A DNA stretch of 64,000 bases from Streptomyces sp. NBC_00237 (GTDB lineage Bacteria > Actinomycetota > Actinomycetes > Streptomycetales > Streptomycetaceae), in assembly GCF_026342435.1 (NCBI RefSeq), contig NZ_JAPEMT010000001.1:1482501-1546500 (forward strand), in the 5' to 3' direction. The notes beneath the pieces were generated by a model. It worked only from the letters and a program-made list of their open reading frames with translations. It searched no databases and was not told the DNA's origin. Position 1 is the first letter of the stretch. Every line of letters begins with the position of its first letter. Below are positions 9,238 through 17,109 of this stretch, in pieces. The position numbers were made by a program, and so were the translations under genes.

Positions 9238-10439
9238 CGGGCCGTCTGCTCCGTCGGGTTCTCGGCGCTGAAGGTGACGGGCAGCGTGTCGAGGTAGCGC
9301 ATGGTCGCGGTGCGCCGACGGACCGGTTCCGCGGCCAGCCGCAGCGGGGTAGAGCGTCGCAGGACGCTCTTGATCAGCGCCTGCAAGGTGACCTGGGTGA
9401 AGAGGTTGCCGACGCAGGTGTGCGGGCCACGGCCGAACGCCATGTGCTGGTTGGGCTTGCGGTCCAGAAGCAGTTCGTCGGGGCGGGGGAACTGGGCGGG
9501 GTCGCGGTTCGCCGCGCCGAAGAGCACCAGTACCACGTCGCCGCGTTCGATGGCGGTGTCACCGATCGTGGTCGAGCGCGTAGCCATACGGCTGGTGCCC
9601 TGGACGGAGCAGTCGTACCGCATCAGTTCGTCGAACCCGGTGGCAAAAAGTTCCGGATCGCGCAGCTTTTCCACTGATTCGGGGTGCTGTAGCAGCGCGA
9701 GCATCGCATTTCCGGCACCCGAGACGATCGAGCTGTATCCGGACTGGAAAACAACGCGCACGGTATTGCGGACAAAGTGGTCCGGAACCGCTACGGAATC
9801 GCGTTTACTGGTTACGTCGGCCAGCATTCCCGGGTTGGGGTCGGCCTCGAACCAGGACTCGACCAGCGAGCTCAACTGGGCTCGCGCCTCAATGCCCTGT
9901 TTACGCAGTTCGGCGCGGGTTTTGTCATCCGGTTCCAGTGACGCGTCCATGCTGCGAACAATGGTGTCGGAGATGTTGGAGAATGTGGACAGTTCCGGGC
10001 ATTGGATGCCCAGCAGGTCCGATATGGTGGCCAGCGCGAGGGGTGCGATGACTTCGGGGATAAGGTCGAATTCGGCCTTGTCGCCCAAATTGTCGAGCGC
10101 GGAGTCGACCAGGGCTTCACCCCGCGCGCCGATCGCGTTCAGGTCCCGGCCGCGGAGCGCGTTCATGAACAGGCTGCGGAGCGGGGCATGCTCCGGCGGG
10201 TCCAGAGTCTGCAGGCTCAGCCAGGGCTCGGCGACGGTTTCTCCTGCTCGGCGCCAGTCCGTGGCGAACACCTCGGGGTTGAGCAGTACCGACTGGCAGT
10301 CCTTGTAGCGCGTCAGCACCCAGCACTCCATCTGGTCGTGCCAGAAGATCGGAGTCGTTGAGCGCAACTCCGCATAGACCCGGTACGGGTCCGCGAGCGT
10401 CGCAGCGTCCAGAGGGTTGTACTGCACCGAAGTGGTCAT
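9234..10439 (-). CDS. Cytochrome P450 with non-canonical I-helix
   Basis: Soluble heme enzyme of 401 residues. The heme-binding loop FGRGPHTCVG is at 335-344 with Cys342 as thiolate ligand, and the K-helix ExxR is ELMR at 271-274. The I-helix, normally A-G-x-(D/E)-T-T, reads SGYSSI at 233-238, so the acid-alcohol pair used for oxygen activation is replaced by serines. Such P450s often catalyse atypical chemistry. Base composition in the middle of the gene is lower in GC than its neighbours, with codons such as TTT and AAA, suggesting transfer. First gene of the operon with the MFS exporter and deformylase. Ferredoxin partners are not encoded nearby. Confidence 0.92.
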   Translation of the reverse strand: MTTSVQYNPLDAATLADPYRVYAELRSTTPIFWHDQMECWVLTRYKDCQSVLLNPEVFATDWRRAGETVAEPWLSLQTLDPPEHAPLRSLFMNALRGRDLNAIGARGEALVDSALDNLGDKAEFDLIPEVIAPLALATISDLLGIQCPELSTFSNISDTIVRSMDASLEPDDKTRAELRKQGIEARAQLSSLVESWFEADPNPGMLADVTSKRDSVAVPDHFVRNTVRVVFQSGYSSIVSGAGNAMLALLQHPESVEKLRDPELFATGFDELMRYDCSVQGTSRMATRSTTIGDTAIERGDVVLVLFGAANRDPAQFPRPDELLLDRKPNQHMAFGRGPHTCVGNLFTQVTLQALIKSVLRRSTPLRLAAEPVRRRTATMRYLDTLPVTFSAENPTEQTAR

Positions 10440-10499
10440 CGCTGTGCCCCAGAATTTCTAAGTTTGACGTCATCCTCTAATGCATGAATGCACGCAGAG

Positions 10500-10529
10500 A
10501 GTCGGGCTCGGGATTCCCCGAGCCCGACT
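10500..10529. terminator. Perfect hairpin in the leader of the P450 operon
   Basis: GTCGGGCTCGGG and its exact complement are separated by ATTC, with one more A-T pair outside, about 60 bases upstream of the P450 start codon. On the minus strand it lies in the likely 5' untranslated region, where it could act as an attenuator or block read-through. It may instead be the terminator of a lost gene. Confidence 0.5.
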
Positions 10530-10590
10530 GCTCAAATGCGGTCGCTGGATACAGAGTCGAGCTCTGTCCGCAGACTCGCTGGTGGTCACT

Positions 10591-10613
10591 GGACTCAGAT
10601 CATAGATCTGTCC
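10591..10613. promoter_or_regulatory. Candidate operator upstream of the P450 operon
   Basis: Imperfect dyad GGA-CTCAGATC-ATA-GATCTG-TCC in AT-richer DNA about 150 bases upstream of the P450 start. No regulator gene remains intact beside it, although a decayed whiJ-type locus lies just to the right. Confidence 0.3.
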
Positions 10614-10987
10614 GTGACTCACTAGAATTAGTCGTTGTAACGCATGCCGCCACCCCCGTTTTGTAAGGCGAGTTGAAGGTTTCCCCCGCTTGTGATCACG
10701 AAGTTACACCGAGCGATCAAGGGTGTCCACGGGGTTCCATCGTCGAGTTTCGGTCAGAGGGTTGCTCAAATCAGTTGTTCGCGATGCCCGCGCACCAAAA
10801 TGACCGATTCAGCTGAAGAATGTCATTCCGAATGATTCGCTCTGCGGATTGTTCTTTGCACCCCCTGAATACGGGGCGTATGCGGGCGAATGCGCAGGGC
10901 GTTGCTGCGGTTGTCGCGGGGGCCGGGGCCTGGGGATCTGGCGCGATCGTCGATGGCCGGTCGGTCCGGGCCTAGCCGCCAAGGGGC

Positions 10988-11224
10988 TTACGCGCCTGTC
11001 CAGTTGCGGGCGGGCGGCGAGCGTCGACGTGTCGGTGAGGTGGCGTCGGGGTCGGTGTGGGGCGGGTGTTGGTCCCAGACGATGAGGCGGAGGGAGTTGT
11101 GGTGGTGGCGCAGGAAGACGTCCAGGTATGCGTCGGAGGTCAACTTGCCCGCCACCGCGATGAATTCGGTGTCGACGAGGGCCAGGATCAGGCCGTACTG
11201 GTCGAGGTGGTGGGCGTGGAGCGC
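10988..11224 (-). pseudogene. Fragment resembling the C-terminal end of an RsbW-like HATPase
   Basis: A minus-strand frame without a start codon runs between a stop at 11225 and a TAA at 10988. Its conceptual product contains LRLIVWDQHPPH, which looks like the LR-x-EV-x-D-x-x-P strand near the C-terminus of small serine-kinase-like ATPases. Such ATPase genes commonly sit beside HTH-DUF5753 and DUF397 genes in whiJ/abaA-type clusters, as here. The N-box and G-box expected upstream are not visible, so it is probably a relic. The identification is tentative. Confidence 0.3.
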
Positions 11225-11228
11225 TCAG

Positions 11229-11561
11229 GTGAGGGCGCTGCGGATGCAGTTCGGCGGCCGGAACGTGGCCCGTGCCCAGCTTGAGCACCTGAACGTACTC
11301 TCCGAGCGGGAGAACATCACGCTGCGGGTGATCCCCTTCGGCGCCGGGGCCTTTCCCGGCGCGGGGCAGACCGTGAACTACGCCGAGGGGCCGGTTCCTC
11401 AGCTGGACACCCTCCGGATAGACAGTACGCACGGTCCCGAATTCCCCTATGGGGATGCCCAGCTCGCGCAGTGCCGTGCACACCTGGACTGGATGGAGCG
11501 CCTCGCGCTCGCGCCCGAGAAATCACGGGACTTCATCCGCAACATCGCTCGCGACCTGTGA
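11229..11561 (+). pseudogene. Truncated HTH-DUF5753 (WhiJ-like) regulator, C-terminal part only
   Basis: This frame encodes the C-terminal portion of a DUF5753 domain: LRMQFGGRNVARAQLEHL, then a TLRVIPFGAGAFPGAGQTV segment, QLDTLRID, and a C-terminal LDWMERLALAPEKSRDFI. Full-length family members of about 280 residues begin with an XRE helix-turn-helix, which is absent. Sequence upstream of 11229 in the same frame is not DUF5753-like. An ATG at 11244 could still make a fragment of about 105 residues. It ends just before the RBS (GAGGAG) of the intact DUF397 gene, which is the normal gene order of these loci. Confidence 0.75.
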
Positions 11562-11572
11562 GGAGACAGCCC

Positions 11573-11764
11573 ATGTCGGAAATCGCCTGGGAAGAACCGT
11601 TCTGCGGTGAGGGAGCGAGCTGCTTCCGGCTCGGGACGGACGACGCCGGGAACGGCTACATCGCTGTGCTGGGCGCGGAGGGCACCCCTCTCACCGACAC
11701 CCGCGAAGCCCTCCGCAACCTCATCCTCGACATCAAGGCGGGCAGGGCCGACCACCTCCTCTGA
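11573..11764 (+). CDS. DUF397 small regulatory-partner protein
   Basis: A 63-residue protein that starts at ATG 11573 after GAGGAGACAGCC. It has DUF397 features (W near the N-terminus, a short GNGYIAVLG strand, and a final helix around LRNLILDIKAG). DUF397 proteins pair with HTH-DUF5753 regulators in Streptomyces and act as their toxin/antitoxin-like or developmental partners. Here the partner is truncated, so this gene appears orphaned. Confidence 0.72.
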   Translation: MSEIAWEEPFCGEGASCFRLGTDDAGNGYIAVLGAEGTPLTDTREALRNLILDIKAGRADHLL

Positions 11765-11815
11765 CCAGCGCGGAGCCCCCACCGCTCCCCAGCCGCCCGC
11801 ACGAGGAGCGCACTC

Positions 11816-12715
11816 TCACCCGCCCTCCCACCGCCCCCGCAGCACCCGCACCGCCTCCCGGATCGCCGGGCGCCGGGCCGCCCCCACCCGCCACACCGCG
11901 TACAGCCTCCGCACCGGCACCGGGTCCAGCCGCACCGTCACCACTCCCTCCGGCAGGAGCCCCCTCCCCAGCCGGGGGATCACCGCGATCCCCAGCCCCG
12001 CCGCGATCAGCGCCACCTGGGTGTGGTTCTCCTCCGCCTGGTGCGCGATGTCCGGCTCGTAGCCCGCCTCCCGCAGCGTCCGCATCAGCCAGTCGTGGCA
12101 CACCGTCCCCGGCGGCTGGCAGATCCACCGCTCCGCCGCCAGCTCCTCCCGGCGGACGTCCGTACGCCCCGCGAATCGGTGCCCCACCGGCACCAGCAGG
12201 TCGCAGCGGTCGTCGCCGATCACCGCCTGCTCGACGCCCTCCGGTGCGGGCAGCGGTGCGATGTCCCAGTCGTGGGCGACCGCCAGGTCCAGTACGCCCT
12301 TGGCCACCAGGTCCACCGACAGATGCGGATCGACCTCCGTCATCCGTACGTCCAACGCCGGGTGGAGGGCGGCCAGTTCCGCCAGCGCTCCCGGCATCAG
12401 CCCCCGCGCCGCCGACGGGAACGCCCCCACCGCCAGCCGCCCGCCCGGCAACCCCCGCCGTTCCTCCAGCGTGGTCTCCGCCTGCTCGACGATGGCCAGC
12501 AACTCCTGTGCGGTCGCAGCCAGTTGAACGGCCTCGTCCGTCAGGACGATCCCCCGCCCCCGCCGCTCCACCAGCTTCGTCCGCGTCTCGCGCTCCAGCT
12601 TCGCGAGCTGCTGCGAGACGGCGGAGGGGGTGTAGCCGAGCGCGGTCGCGGCGCCCGCCACCGACCCGTGGACGGACACCGCGTGCAGTGCGCGCAGCCG
12701 GGCGAGATCGAGCAC
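11816..12715 (-). CDS. LysR-family transcriptional regulator
   Basis: A 299-residue LTTR. The N-terminal winged helix-turn-helix covers residues 1-60 (LARLRALHAVSVHGSVAGAA followed by TPSAVSQQLAKLE), then a linker helix and a two-lobed effector-binding domain from about 90. It is divergent from an EamA exporter with an 88-base spacer that holds a T-N11-A type dyad, the usual layout in which the regulator controls the exporter and itself. The effector is unknown. Confidence 0.92.
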   Translation of the reverse strand: MLDLARLRALHAVSVHGSVAGAATALGYTPSAVSQQLAKLERETRTKLVERRGRGIVLTDEAVQLAATAQELLAIVEQAETTLEERRGLPGGRLAVGAFPSAARGLMPGALAELAALHPALDVRMTEVDPHLSVDLVAKGVLDLAVAHDWDIAPLPAPEGVEQAVIGDDRCDLLVPVGHRFAGRTDVRREELAAERWICQPPGTVCHDWLMRTLREAGYEPDIAHQAEENHTQVALIAAGLGIAVIPRLGRGLLPEGVVTVRLDPVPVRRLYAVWRVGAARRPAIREAVRVLRGRWEGG

Positions 12716-12739
12716 GAGGGCCTCATTTCGTCAGCAGTG

Positions 12740-12757
12740 CTTCATCCCACCATGAAG
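12740..12757. promoter_or_regulatory. Candidate LysR box
   Basis: CTTCAT-CCCACC-ATGAAG is a perfect 6-bp inverted repeat with a 6-base spacer that fits the T-N11-A rule. It lies in the spacer between the LysR gene and the EamA gene. Confidence 0.55.
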
Positions 12758-12803
12758 AAGCTCGTGCTGGTGCTAAAGGGTCCCCGGAAGCGACGCTCTC
12801 TCC

Positions 12804-13790
12804 ATGCCCTCGCACGTGCCCATGCGCCCCGCGCACATCGCCTTGGCGGTCGTCGTCGCCGCCGTCTGGGGAGTCAACTTCGTCGTCATCGAGGTCGGCC
12901 TCTCCCACTTCCCGCCGCTTCTCTTCTCCGCCCTCCGTTTCCTCGCCGCCGCCCTCCCCGCCGTCTTCTTCATCGGCCGCCCGAAGGTGGCGTGGAAGTG
13001 GATCATCGGGGTCGGACTCGCCCTGGGCGTCGGCAAGTTCGGGCTGCTCTTCGTCGGGATGGACCAGGGGATGCCCGCCGGGCTCTCCTCCCTCGTCCTC
13101 CAGGTGCAGGCCGTCTTCACCGCCGTCATCGCCATGGCGACGCTGGGGGAGCGCCTCACCCGTACCCGGCAGGCGGGAATGCTGGTGGCCCTCGCGGGCA
13201 TCGGCGTCGCCGCCTACGACGAGGGTGCGAGCGGACCCGTCCTCGCCTTCGTCCTCGTCATCGCTGCCGCCGCCTGCTGGGGCGTCTCCAACGTCCTCAC
13301 CCGCAGGGCCGCCGCCCCCGACCCCCTGAACTTCATGGTCTGGGTCTCCACCGTCCCCGTCCTCCCCCTCCTCGCCCTCTCCCTCCTCTTCGAGGGCTGG
13401 GACCGCGACGTGGCGGCGCTCGCCGCCCTCGACTGGACGGGCGTCGGGATCATCCTCTACGTCGCCTGGGTCGTCACCGTCTTCGGCTTCGGGGCGTGGG
13501 GCTTCCTGCTGAGCCGCCACCCCGCCTCCTCCGTCGCCCCCTTCACGCTCCTCGTGCCCGTCTTCGGCATGACGTCGGCGGCTCTGCTGCTCGACGAGCA
13601 GGCCAGCGGGTTGCGCTGGGTCGCGGCTGCGCTGCTGGTGGGCGGGGTGGCCCTCGCCCAGTTCCGGTTCACGAGGAAGCCCGCGACGCCAGGTACTCCC
13701 GTCCCGCCACCAGCAGGCCCGGCAGCTCCGCCGCCTGCGGATACCACCGCTTCTCGTACTCCCAGCACACCCACACATCAGCCCCACTGA
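12804..13790 (+). CDS. EamA/DMT-family exporter
   Basis: A 328-residue inner-membrane protein with ten hydrophobic segments in two EamA repeats (about 12-135 and 150-285), of the O-acetylserine/amino-acid exporter type. The ATG at 12804 is used; another at 12822 (MRPAHIALA) is also possible. After the last helix a hydrophilic Pro/Thr/Ser-rich tail of about 40 residues follows. Its coding sequence overlaps the end of the convergent isomerase gene by 122 bases. The tail is probably low-constraint sequence read from the opposite gene. The divergent LysR gene probably regulates it. Confidence 0.88.
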   Translation: MPSHVPMRPAHIALAVVVAAVWGVNFVVIEVGLSHFPPLLFSALRFLAAALPAVFFIGRPKVAWKWIIGVGLALGVGKFGLLFVGMDQGMPAGLSSLVLQVQAVFTAVIAMATLGERLTRTRQAGMLVALAGIGVAAYDEGASGPVLAFVLVIAAAACWGVSNVLTRRAAAPDPLNFMVWVSTVPVLPLLALSLLFEGWDRDVAALAALDWTGVGIILYVAWVVTVFGFGAWGFLLSRHPASSVAPFTLLVPVFGMTSAALLLDEQASGLRWVAAALLVGGVALAQFRFTRKPATPGTPVPPPAGPAAPPPADTTASRTPSTPTHQPH

Positions 13791-14451
13791 GCTGCGCCAG
13801 GCACGCGTCCAGCGGCAGCACTCCACTCCCCAGCGCGAGCGGAGTGGTGTCGTCCGCCGACGCGATGTCCTTCACCTGTACGTAGCCGAGGTGCGGGGCG
13901 AGCACCCCGAACGAGGTGACGGGGTCCTCGCCGCCGAGCCACGTGTGCATGACGTCCCACAGCACGCCGACGTCCTTGTGCCCGACGGCGGCGACCACCC
14001 GGGCCGCGTCCACGCCCCTGCGGTGCGAGTCGTGCGTCTCCAGCAGGACGCGTACGCCGTACTCGTCGGCGATCTCCGCCGCCGCACCGAGCCGCCTGGC
14101 GGCCCGCCCGTCCCCGCCCTCGACGTCGTCCCCGGCCCCCGGAAACACCCGTACGTACGACGCCCCGACGTCCCGCGCCAGCTCCAACAGCCCCCGGATC
14201 TCCTCCAGTACGGGCCCGTCCTCACCGGGGGCGGCCACCTGCGCGTACCCGGCGACGGTCAGGATCTCGATCCCGCCCGCCGCGAACGTCTCCACGACCT
14301 CCGCCCGCTCCTTCTTCCCGATCCCCGGATGCACCGGCTCCTCCGGGTGCGCCCGCAGCTCCACCCCCTGGAACCCGCACGCCCCCGCCAGCGCGACGAC
14401 TTCCGACATGGGCATTCCCGGCACCCCGAGGGTGGAAAAGGCGACCTTCAC
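13669..14451 (-). CDS. Sugar phosphate isomerase/epimerase-like TIM barrel
   Basis: A 260-residue xylose-isomerase-like TIM barrel (AP-endonuclease-2 superfamily). The GTG at 14451 is chosen because AAGGAG precedes it by ten bases and the protein then begins with the first barrel strand (VKVAFSTLGVPGM). Metal-site residues appear in LLETHDSH, in LWDVMHTW and in YVQVKD, all conserved positions for the divalent metal. The substrate is unknown. It is divergent from a binding-protein homologue, and its 3' end overlaps the EamA gene. Confidence 0.85.
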   Translation of the reverse strand: MKVAFSTLGVPGMPMSEVVALAGACGFQGVELRAHPEEPVHPGIGKKERAEVVETFAAGGIEILTVAGYAQVAAPGEDGPVLEEIRGLLELARDVGASYVRVFPGAGDDVEGGDGRAARRLGAAAEIADEYGVRVLLETHDSHRRGVDAARVVAAVGHKDVGVLWDVMHTWLGGEDPVTSFGVLAPHLGYVQVKDIASADDTTPLALGSGVLPLDACLAQLSGADVWVCWEYEKRWYPQAAELPGLLVAGREYLASRASS

Positions 14452-14636
14452 CGTGCGACAACTCCTTCTGTACCTGTCCCGCGTACGTTCCTGCGTACGT
14501 GTGCGGCGTACGGATGCGCGGGTCGCGACCTGCACATCATCGGGCGCGACCCCCGTTCCCGGTACCCCCTCGGCCCGGCCGGAACCGCCCCGCCCGGCAC
14601 CGCGTAGCTCCGCTGCGCACGGGGCAGGACACGGCC

Positions 14637-15485
14637 ATGACCACTACCGCATCCACGCCGTGGCAATTCACCGACTCCCGGGGCCAGTTGGTGACCGCGC
14701 CCACCCGCCCCCGCCGTATCGCCGCCTACATCCAGGCGGGCGCGAGCCTGTACGACCACGGTCTGCGCCCCGCCGGAATCTTCGGCTCCTACCACGACGG
14801 CCCCACCCCCGACCCGGCCAAGTCGGGCGGCCTGCCCCTTGCCGACGTCACGTACTTCGGAGCGGGCCCGGCCCTGGACCCCGACGCGGTCCTCGCCGCC
14901 GGAATCGACCTGCTCGTCGCCGTCAGCTACGGCGGCAGCGCGGTCTACGGCATGGAACCGGACACCGCCAAGCACCTCGAAGAGCACATCCCGACGGTCG
15001 TCCTGGACATCGGCCAGGGCCGCTCCCTGACGGAAGTACGGGAATCCTTCCACGCCCTCGCGGAGACCCTCGGCAGCACCGAGCCGCCGGAGGCGGCCCA
15101 CGAACTCGCCGACGCCCAGGCCAAGCTCAAATCCCTGATCAGCCCCTCCACCCGGCCGCTCCTCGCGCTCTCCCCGGCCGACGACACGGACGTCCACCTG
15201 GCCCGCCCGCACGCCTGGCCGGACCTGCGCGCCCTGTCCGCCCTGGGCGTTCCCTTCCTGTCCCCGCCCCCGGAGGGCGGCGTGAACTGGGCGACGGTGC
15301 CCTGGGAAAGCGCGGCCGCCCTCACCCTCCACGTGGTCCTCGCGGACACACGCATCAACGCGGCCCCCTTCCCCCCGTCCCGCCTCGGCCCGGACGTCCA
15401 GATCCTCCCTTGGAACCCAGAACTCCCGGCAAGCGCAACAGCCCACACAGCCTTCTTCACCACCGTCGCAGAAGCGCCCCTTTAG
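14637..15485 (+). CDS. Siderophore-type periplasmic-binding-protein homologue without signal peptide
   Basis: A 282-residue protein with a type III binding-protein fold (FhuD/BtuF-like): an N-lobe starting at GQLVTAPTRPRRIAAYI, a central helix near 115-150 and a C-lobe. It starts at ATG 14637 (MTTTASTPWQF) and goes straight into the fold. There is no signal peptide or lipobox, and the upstream sequence offers none in frame. The protein should therefore be cytoplasmic, unlike true uptake receptors. It may be an intracellular siderophore or heme-binding protein. No ABC permease or ATPase for iron uptake is adjacent. Confidence 0.75.
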   Translation: MTTTASTPWQFTDSRGQLVTAPTRPRRIAAYIQAGASLYDHGLRPAGIFGSYHDGPTPDPAKSGGLPLADVTYFGAGPALDPDAVLAAGIDLLVAVSYGGSAVYGMEPDTAKHLEEHIPTVVLDIGQGRSLTEVRESFHALAETLGSTEPPEAAHELADAQAKLKSLISPSTRPLLALSPADDTDVHLARPHAWPDLRALSALGVPFLSPPPEGGVNWATVPWESAAALTLHVVLADTRINAAPFPPSRLGPDVQILPWNPELPASATAHTAFFTTVAEAPL

Positions 15486-15638
15486 GGGCGCGGGGCTGTG
15501 TCTATGTGCGGCTCCGCCGCGCGGGCGCGACCAGCCACGGGGCCCCCTCTAGGGGCGCGGGGAACTGCGCGACCAGCCACAACGCACCCGCACGCGAACG
15601 GGACAGCCGCGCGGCGAGCGCTTTAGGTGAAGGGGCGG
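15483..15638 (+). repeat. Dispersed composite intergenic repeat, copy 1
   Basis: Two related units, each opening with AGGGGCGCGGGG, are followed by GCGGCTCCGCCGCGCG in the first and CTGCGCGACCAGCCAC in the second, then by TTTAGGTGAAGGG. The same order occurs at 33070-33232. It lies downstream of the binding-protein gene and may act as a terminator. Confidence 0.85.
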
Positions 15639-15792
15639 GCCAGGGGCACAAACCCCGCCGAAGGCGGGCCGGGGTCCGGGGGCGGAGCCCCCGGTAGTGA
15701 CGCCGACCACCCACCGGACCCGCACGAATCTCACACCCCCACCTCATGGATCATGCAGGGAGCGCGACGCCCAACCCCCAGGAGACCCTGCC
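15486..15792. other. Intergenic region with repeat copy 1 and a GC hairpin
   Basis: No gene seen. It holds the composite repeat, then an 8-bp hairpin CCGGGGGC-GGA-GCCCCCGG at 15676-15694, and finally the RBS AGGAGA of the reductase gene at 15781. Confidence 0.7.
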
Positions 15793-16536
15793 ATGCCCCG
15801 CCCCATCACCCTCATCACCGGCGGCAGCCGAGGCATCGGAGCCGCAGCCTGCCACCGCCTCGCCGCCGACGGCCACGACATCGCGCTCACCTACGTCCAG
15901 GACGAGCCCGCCGCCGAGGAAACCGCCGAAGCCGTCCGCGCCACCGGAGCCCGCTGCCTCGTCGTCCAGGCGGACACCTCCCACGAACCCGACGTCGACC
16001 GCCTCTTCGACACGGTCGCCGCCGAACTCGGCCCCCTCACCAACCTCGTCAACAACGCGGGCGTCACCGGCAAGCTCACCTCCCTCGCCGACGCCCCCAC
16101 CGACGACCTCCGCCGCGTCCTCGACGTCAACGTCCTCGGCACCCTGCTCTGCTGCCGCCGCGCCGTCCGCGACATGACCGCCCACCACACCCGGGGCGCC
16201 ATCGTCAACGTGTCCTCCGGCGCCGCCACCATCGGCAGCCCCGGCGAGTACGTCCACTACGCCGCTTCGAAGGCCGCCGTCGACACCATCACCCTCGGCC
16301 TCTCCAAGGAGCTCGGCCCCGACGGCATCCGCGTCAACGGAGTCGCCCCCGGCCTGACCGACACCGACATGCACGTCACCATGGGCGACCCGGACCGCCC
16401 CGCCCGCATGGCCCCCGCCATCCCGCTGCGCCGCGCCGCCGCCCCCTCCGAGATCGCGGCGGGCATCGCCTGGCTCCTGTCCGCCGACGCCTCGTACACA
16501 ACGGGCACGGTCCTGCGCATCGCGGGCGGCCGCTGA
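15793..16536 (+). CDS. Short-chain dehydrogenase/reductase
   Basis: Classical NAD(P)-dependent SDR of 247 residues, FabG-like. It has the cofactor motif TGGSRGIG at 9-16, NNAG at 87-90, catalytic Ser about 141, Tyr156 and Lys160 (YAASK), and the PG motif after the sixth strand. The start is fixed by AGGAGA at 15781. It stands alone, so the substrate is open. Confidence 0.93.
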   Translation: MPRPITLITGGSRGIGAAACHRLAADGHDIALTYVQDEPAAEETAEAVRATGARCLVVQADTSHEPDVDRLFDTVAAELGPLTNLVNNAGVTGKLTSLADAPTDDLRRVLDVNVLGTLLCCRRAVRDMTAHHTRGAIVNVSSGAATIGSPGEYVHYAASKAAVDTITLGLSKELGPDGIRVNGVAPGLTDTDMHVTMGDPDRPARMAPAIPLRRAAAPSEIAAGIAWLLSADASYTTGTVLRIAGGR

Positions 16537-16605
16537 GTTCCGGGGACTTGGGGCCGGGGGACTTGAGGTCCAGGGGTTGAGGTCCGGGGCTCTCGGGGCG
16601 TTCGC

Positions 16606-17109
16606 CTACGCGGCGACGTCCACCCCGTACCCCCGGGCCAGCGTGTCGAGCCCGTGGTCGTACCCCTGCCCCACCGCCCGGAACCGCCAGGCCCCCGCCC
16701 GCCGGTAGAACTCGCCGAGCAGCAGGGTCCGTTCGGTGGTCGCGGCGTCCAGAGTGGCCCGGGCGAGCGTCGCCTCGCCGCCGCCCAGTGACGCCGCGAT
16801 CTGGAGCGGGCCCACGTCGCCGAAGGTCGCGTCGCCGTCGACGGCGGCCGCCACGACCACCCGGGCGGCGGACGGCGGGAGGGCGGCGAGATCGGCGGCG
16901 ACGGTCTGCTCGGTGGGCCCGTCGGTGAGCAGCCGCACGGTTCCCGCAGGGTTCTCCGGCGCCCCGAGATAGACGAAGTCCTCGTCGAACGCGACCTGTT
17001 CGTCCTCGTCCAGCACGAAGGCGACGACATCGATCCCGCACACCGTGCGCGAGCCCCACGTGGCGGTCACCGCGAGCGGAGTCCCCGCCCGCAGCGCGGG
17101 CAGGTCCAT
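16606..17109 (-). CDS. TerD-domain protein
   Basis: A calcium-binding TerD-fold protein of 167 residues, a family linked to stress and tellurium resistance and to differentiation in Streptomyces. Typical elements are the acidic loop DEDEQVAFDEDFVYLG with the following NPAGTVRLL, and the C-terminal GQGYDHGLDTLARGYGV. The start at 17109 (MDLPALRAG) follows GAGGGGCGGGG; an ATG at 17127 is possible with a weaker RBS. No TerB/TerC/TerZ neighbours are present. Confidence 0.85.
   Translation of the reverse strand: MDLPALRAGTPLAVTATWGSRTVCGIDVVAFVLDEDEQVAFDEDFVYLGAPENPAGTVRLLTDGPTEQTVAADLAALPPSAARVVVAAAVDGDATFGDVGPLQIAASLGGGEATLARATLDAATTERTLLLGEFYRRAGAWRFRAVGQGYDHGLDTLARGYGVDVAA

Larger units (their letters stand above)
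10440..10987. other. Low-GC upstream region of the P450 operon
   Basis: About 550 bases with markedly less GC than the rest of the window and no convincing gene. It contains a 13-bp hairpin at 10500-10529 and an imperfect dyad at 10591-10613. A 60-codon plus-strand frame at 10484-10666 lacks Streptomyces codon bias and an RBS and is not called. Confidence 0.6.

Noticed and set aside
10484-10666. 60-codon plus-strand frame upstream of the P450
   Set aside because: No RBS, no codon bias, and it covers the hairpin and dyad of the leader.
7446-11764. Complete natural-product cluster around the P450
   Set aside because: No NRPS, PKS, terpene, RiPP precursor or ligase gene is present. Only tailoring and export/resistance-like functions are seen.
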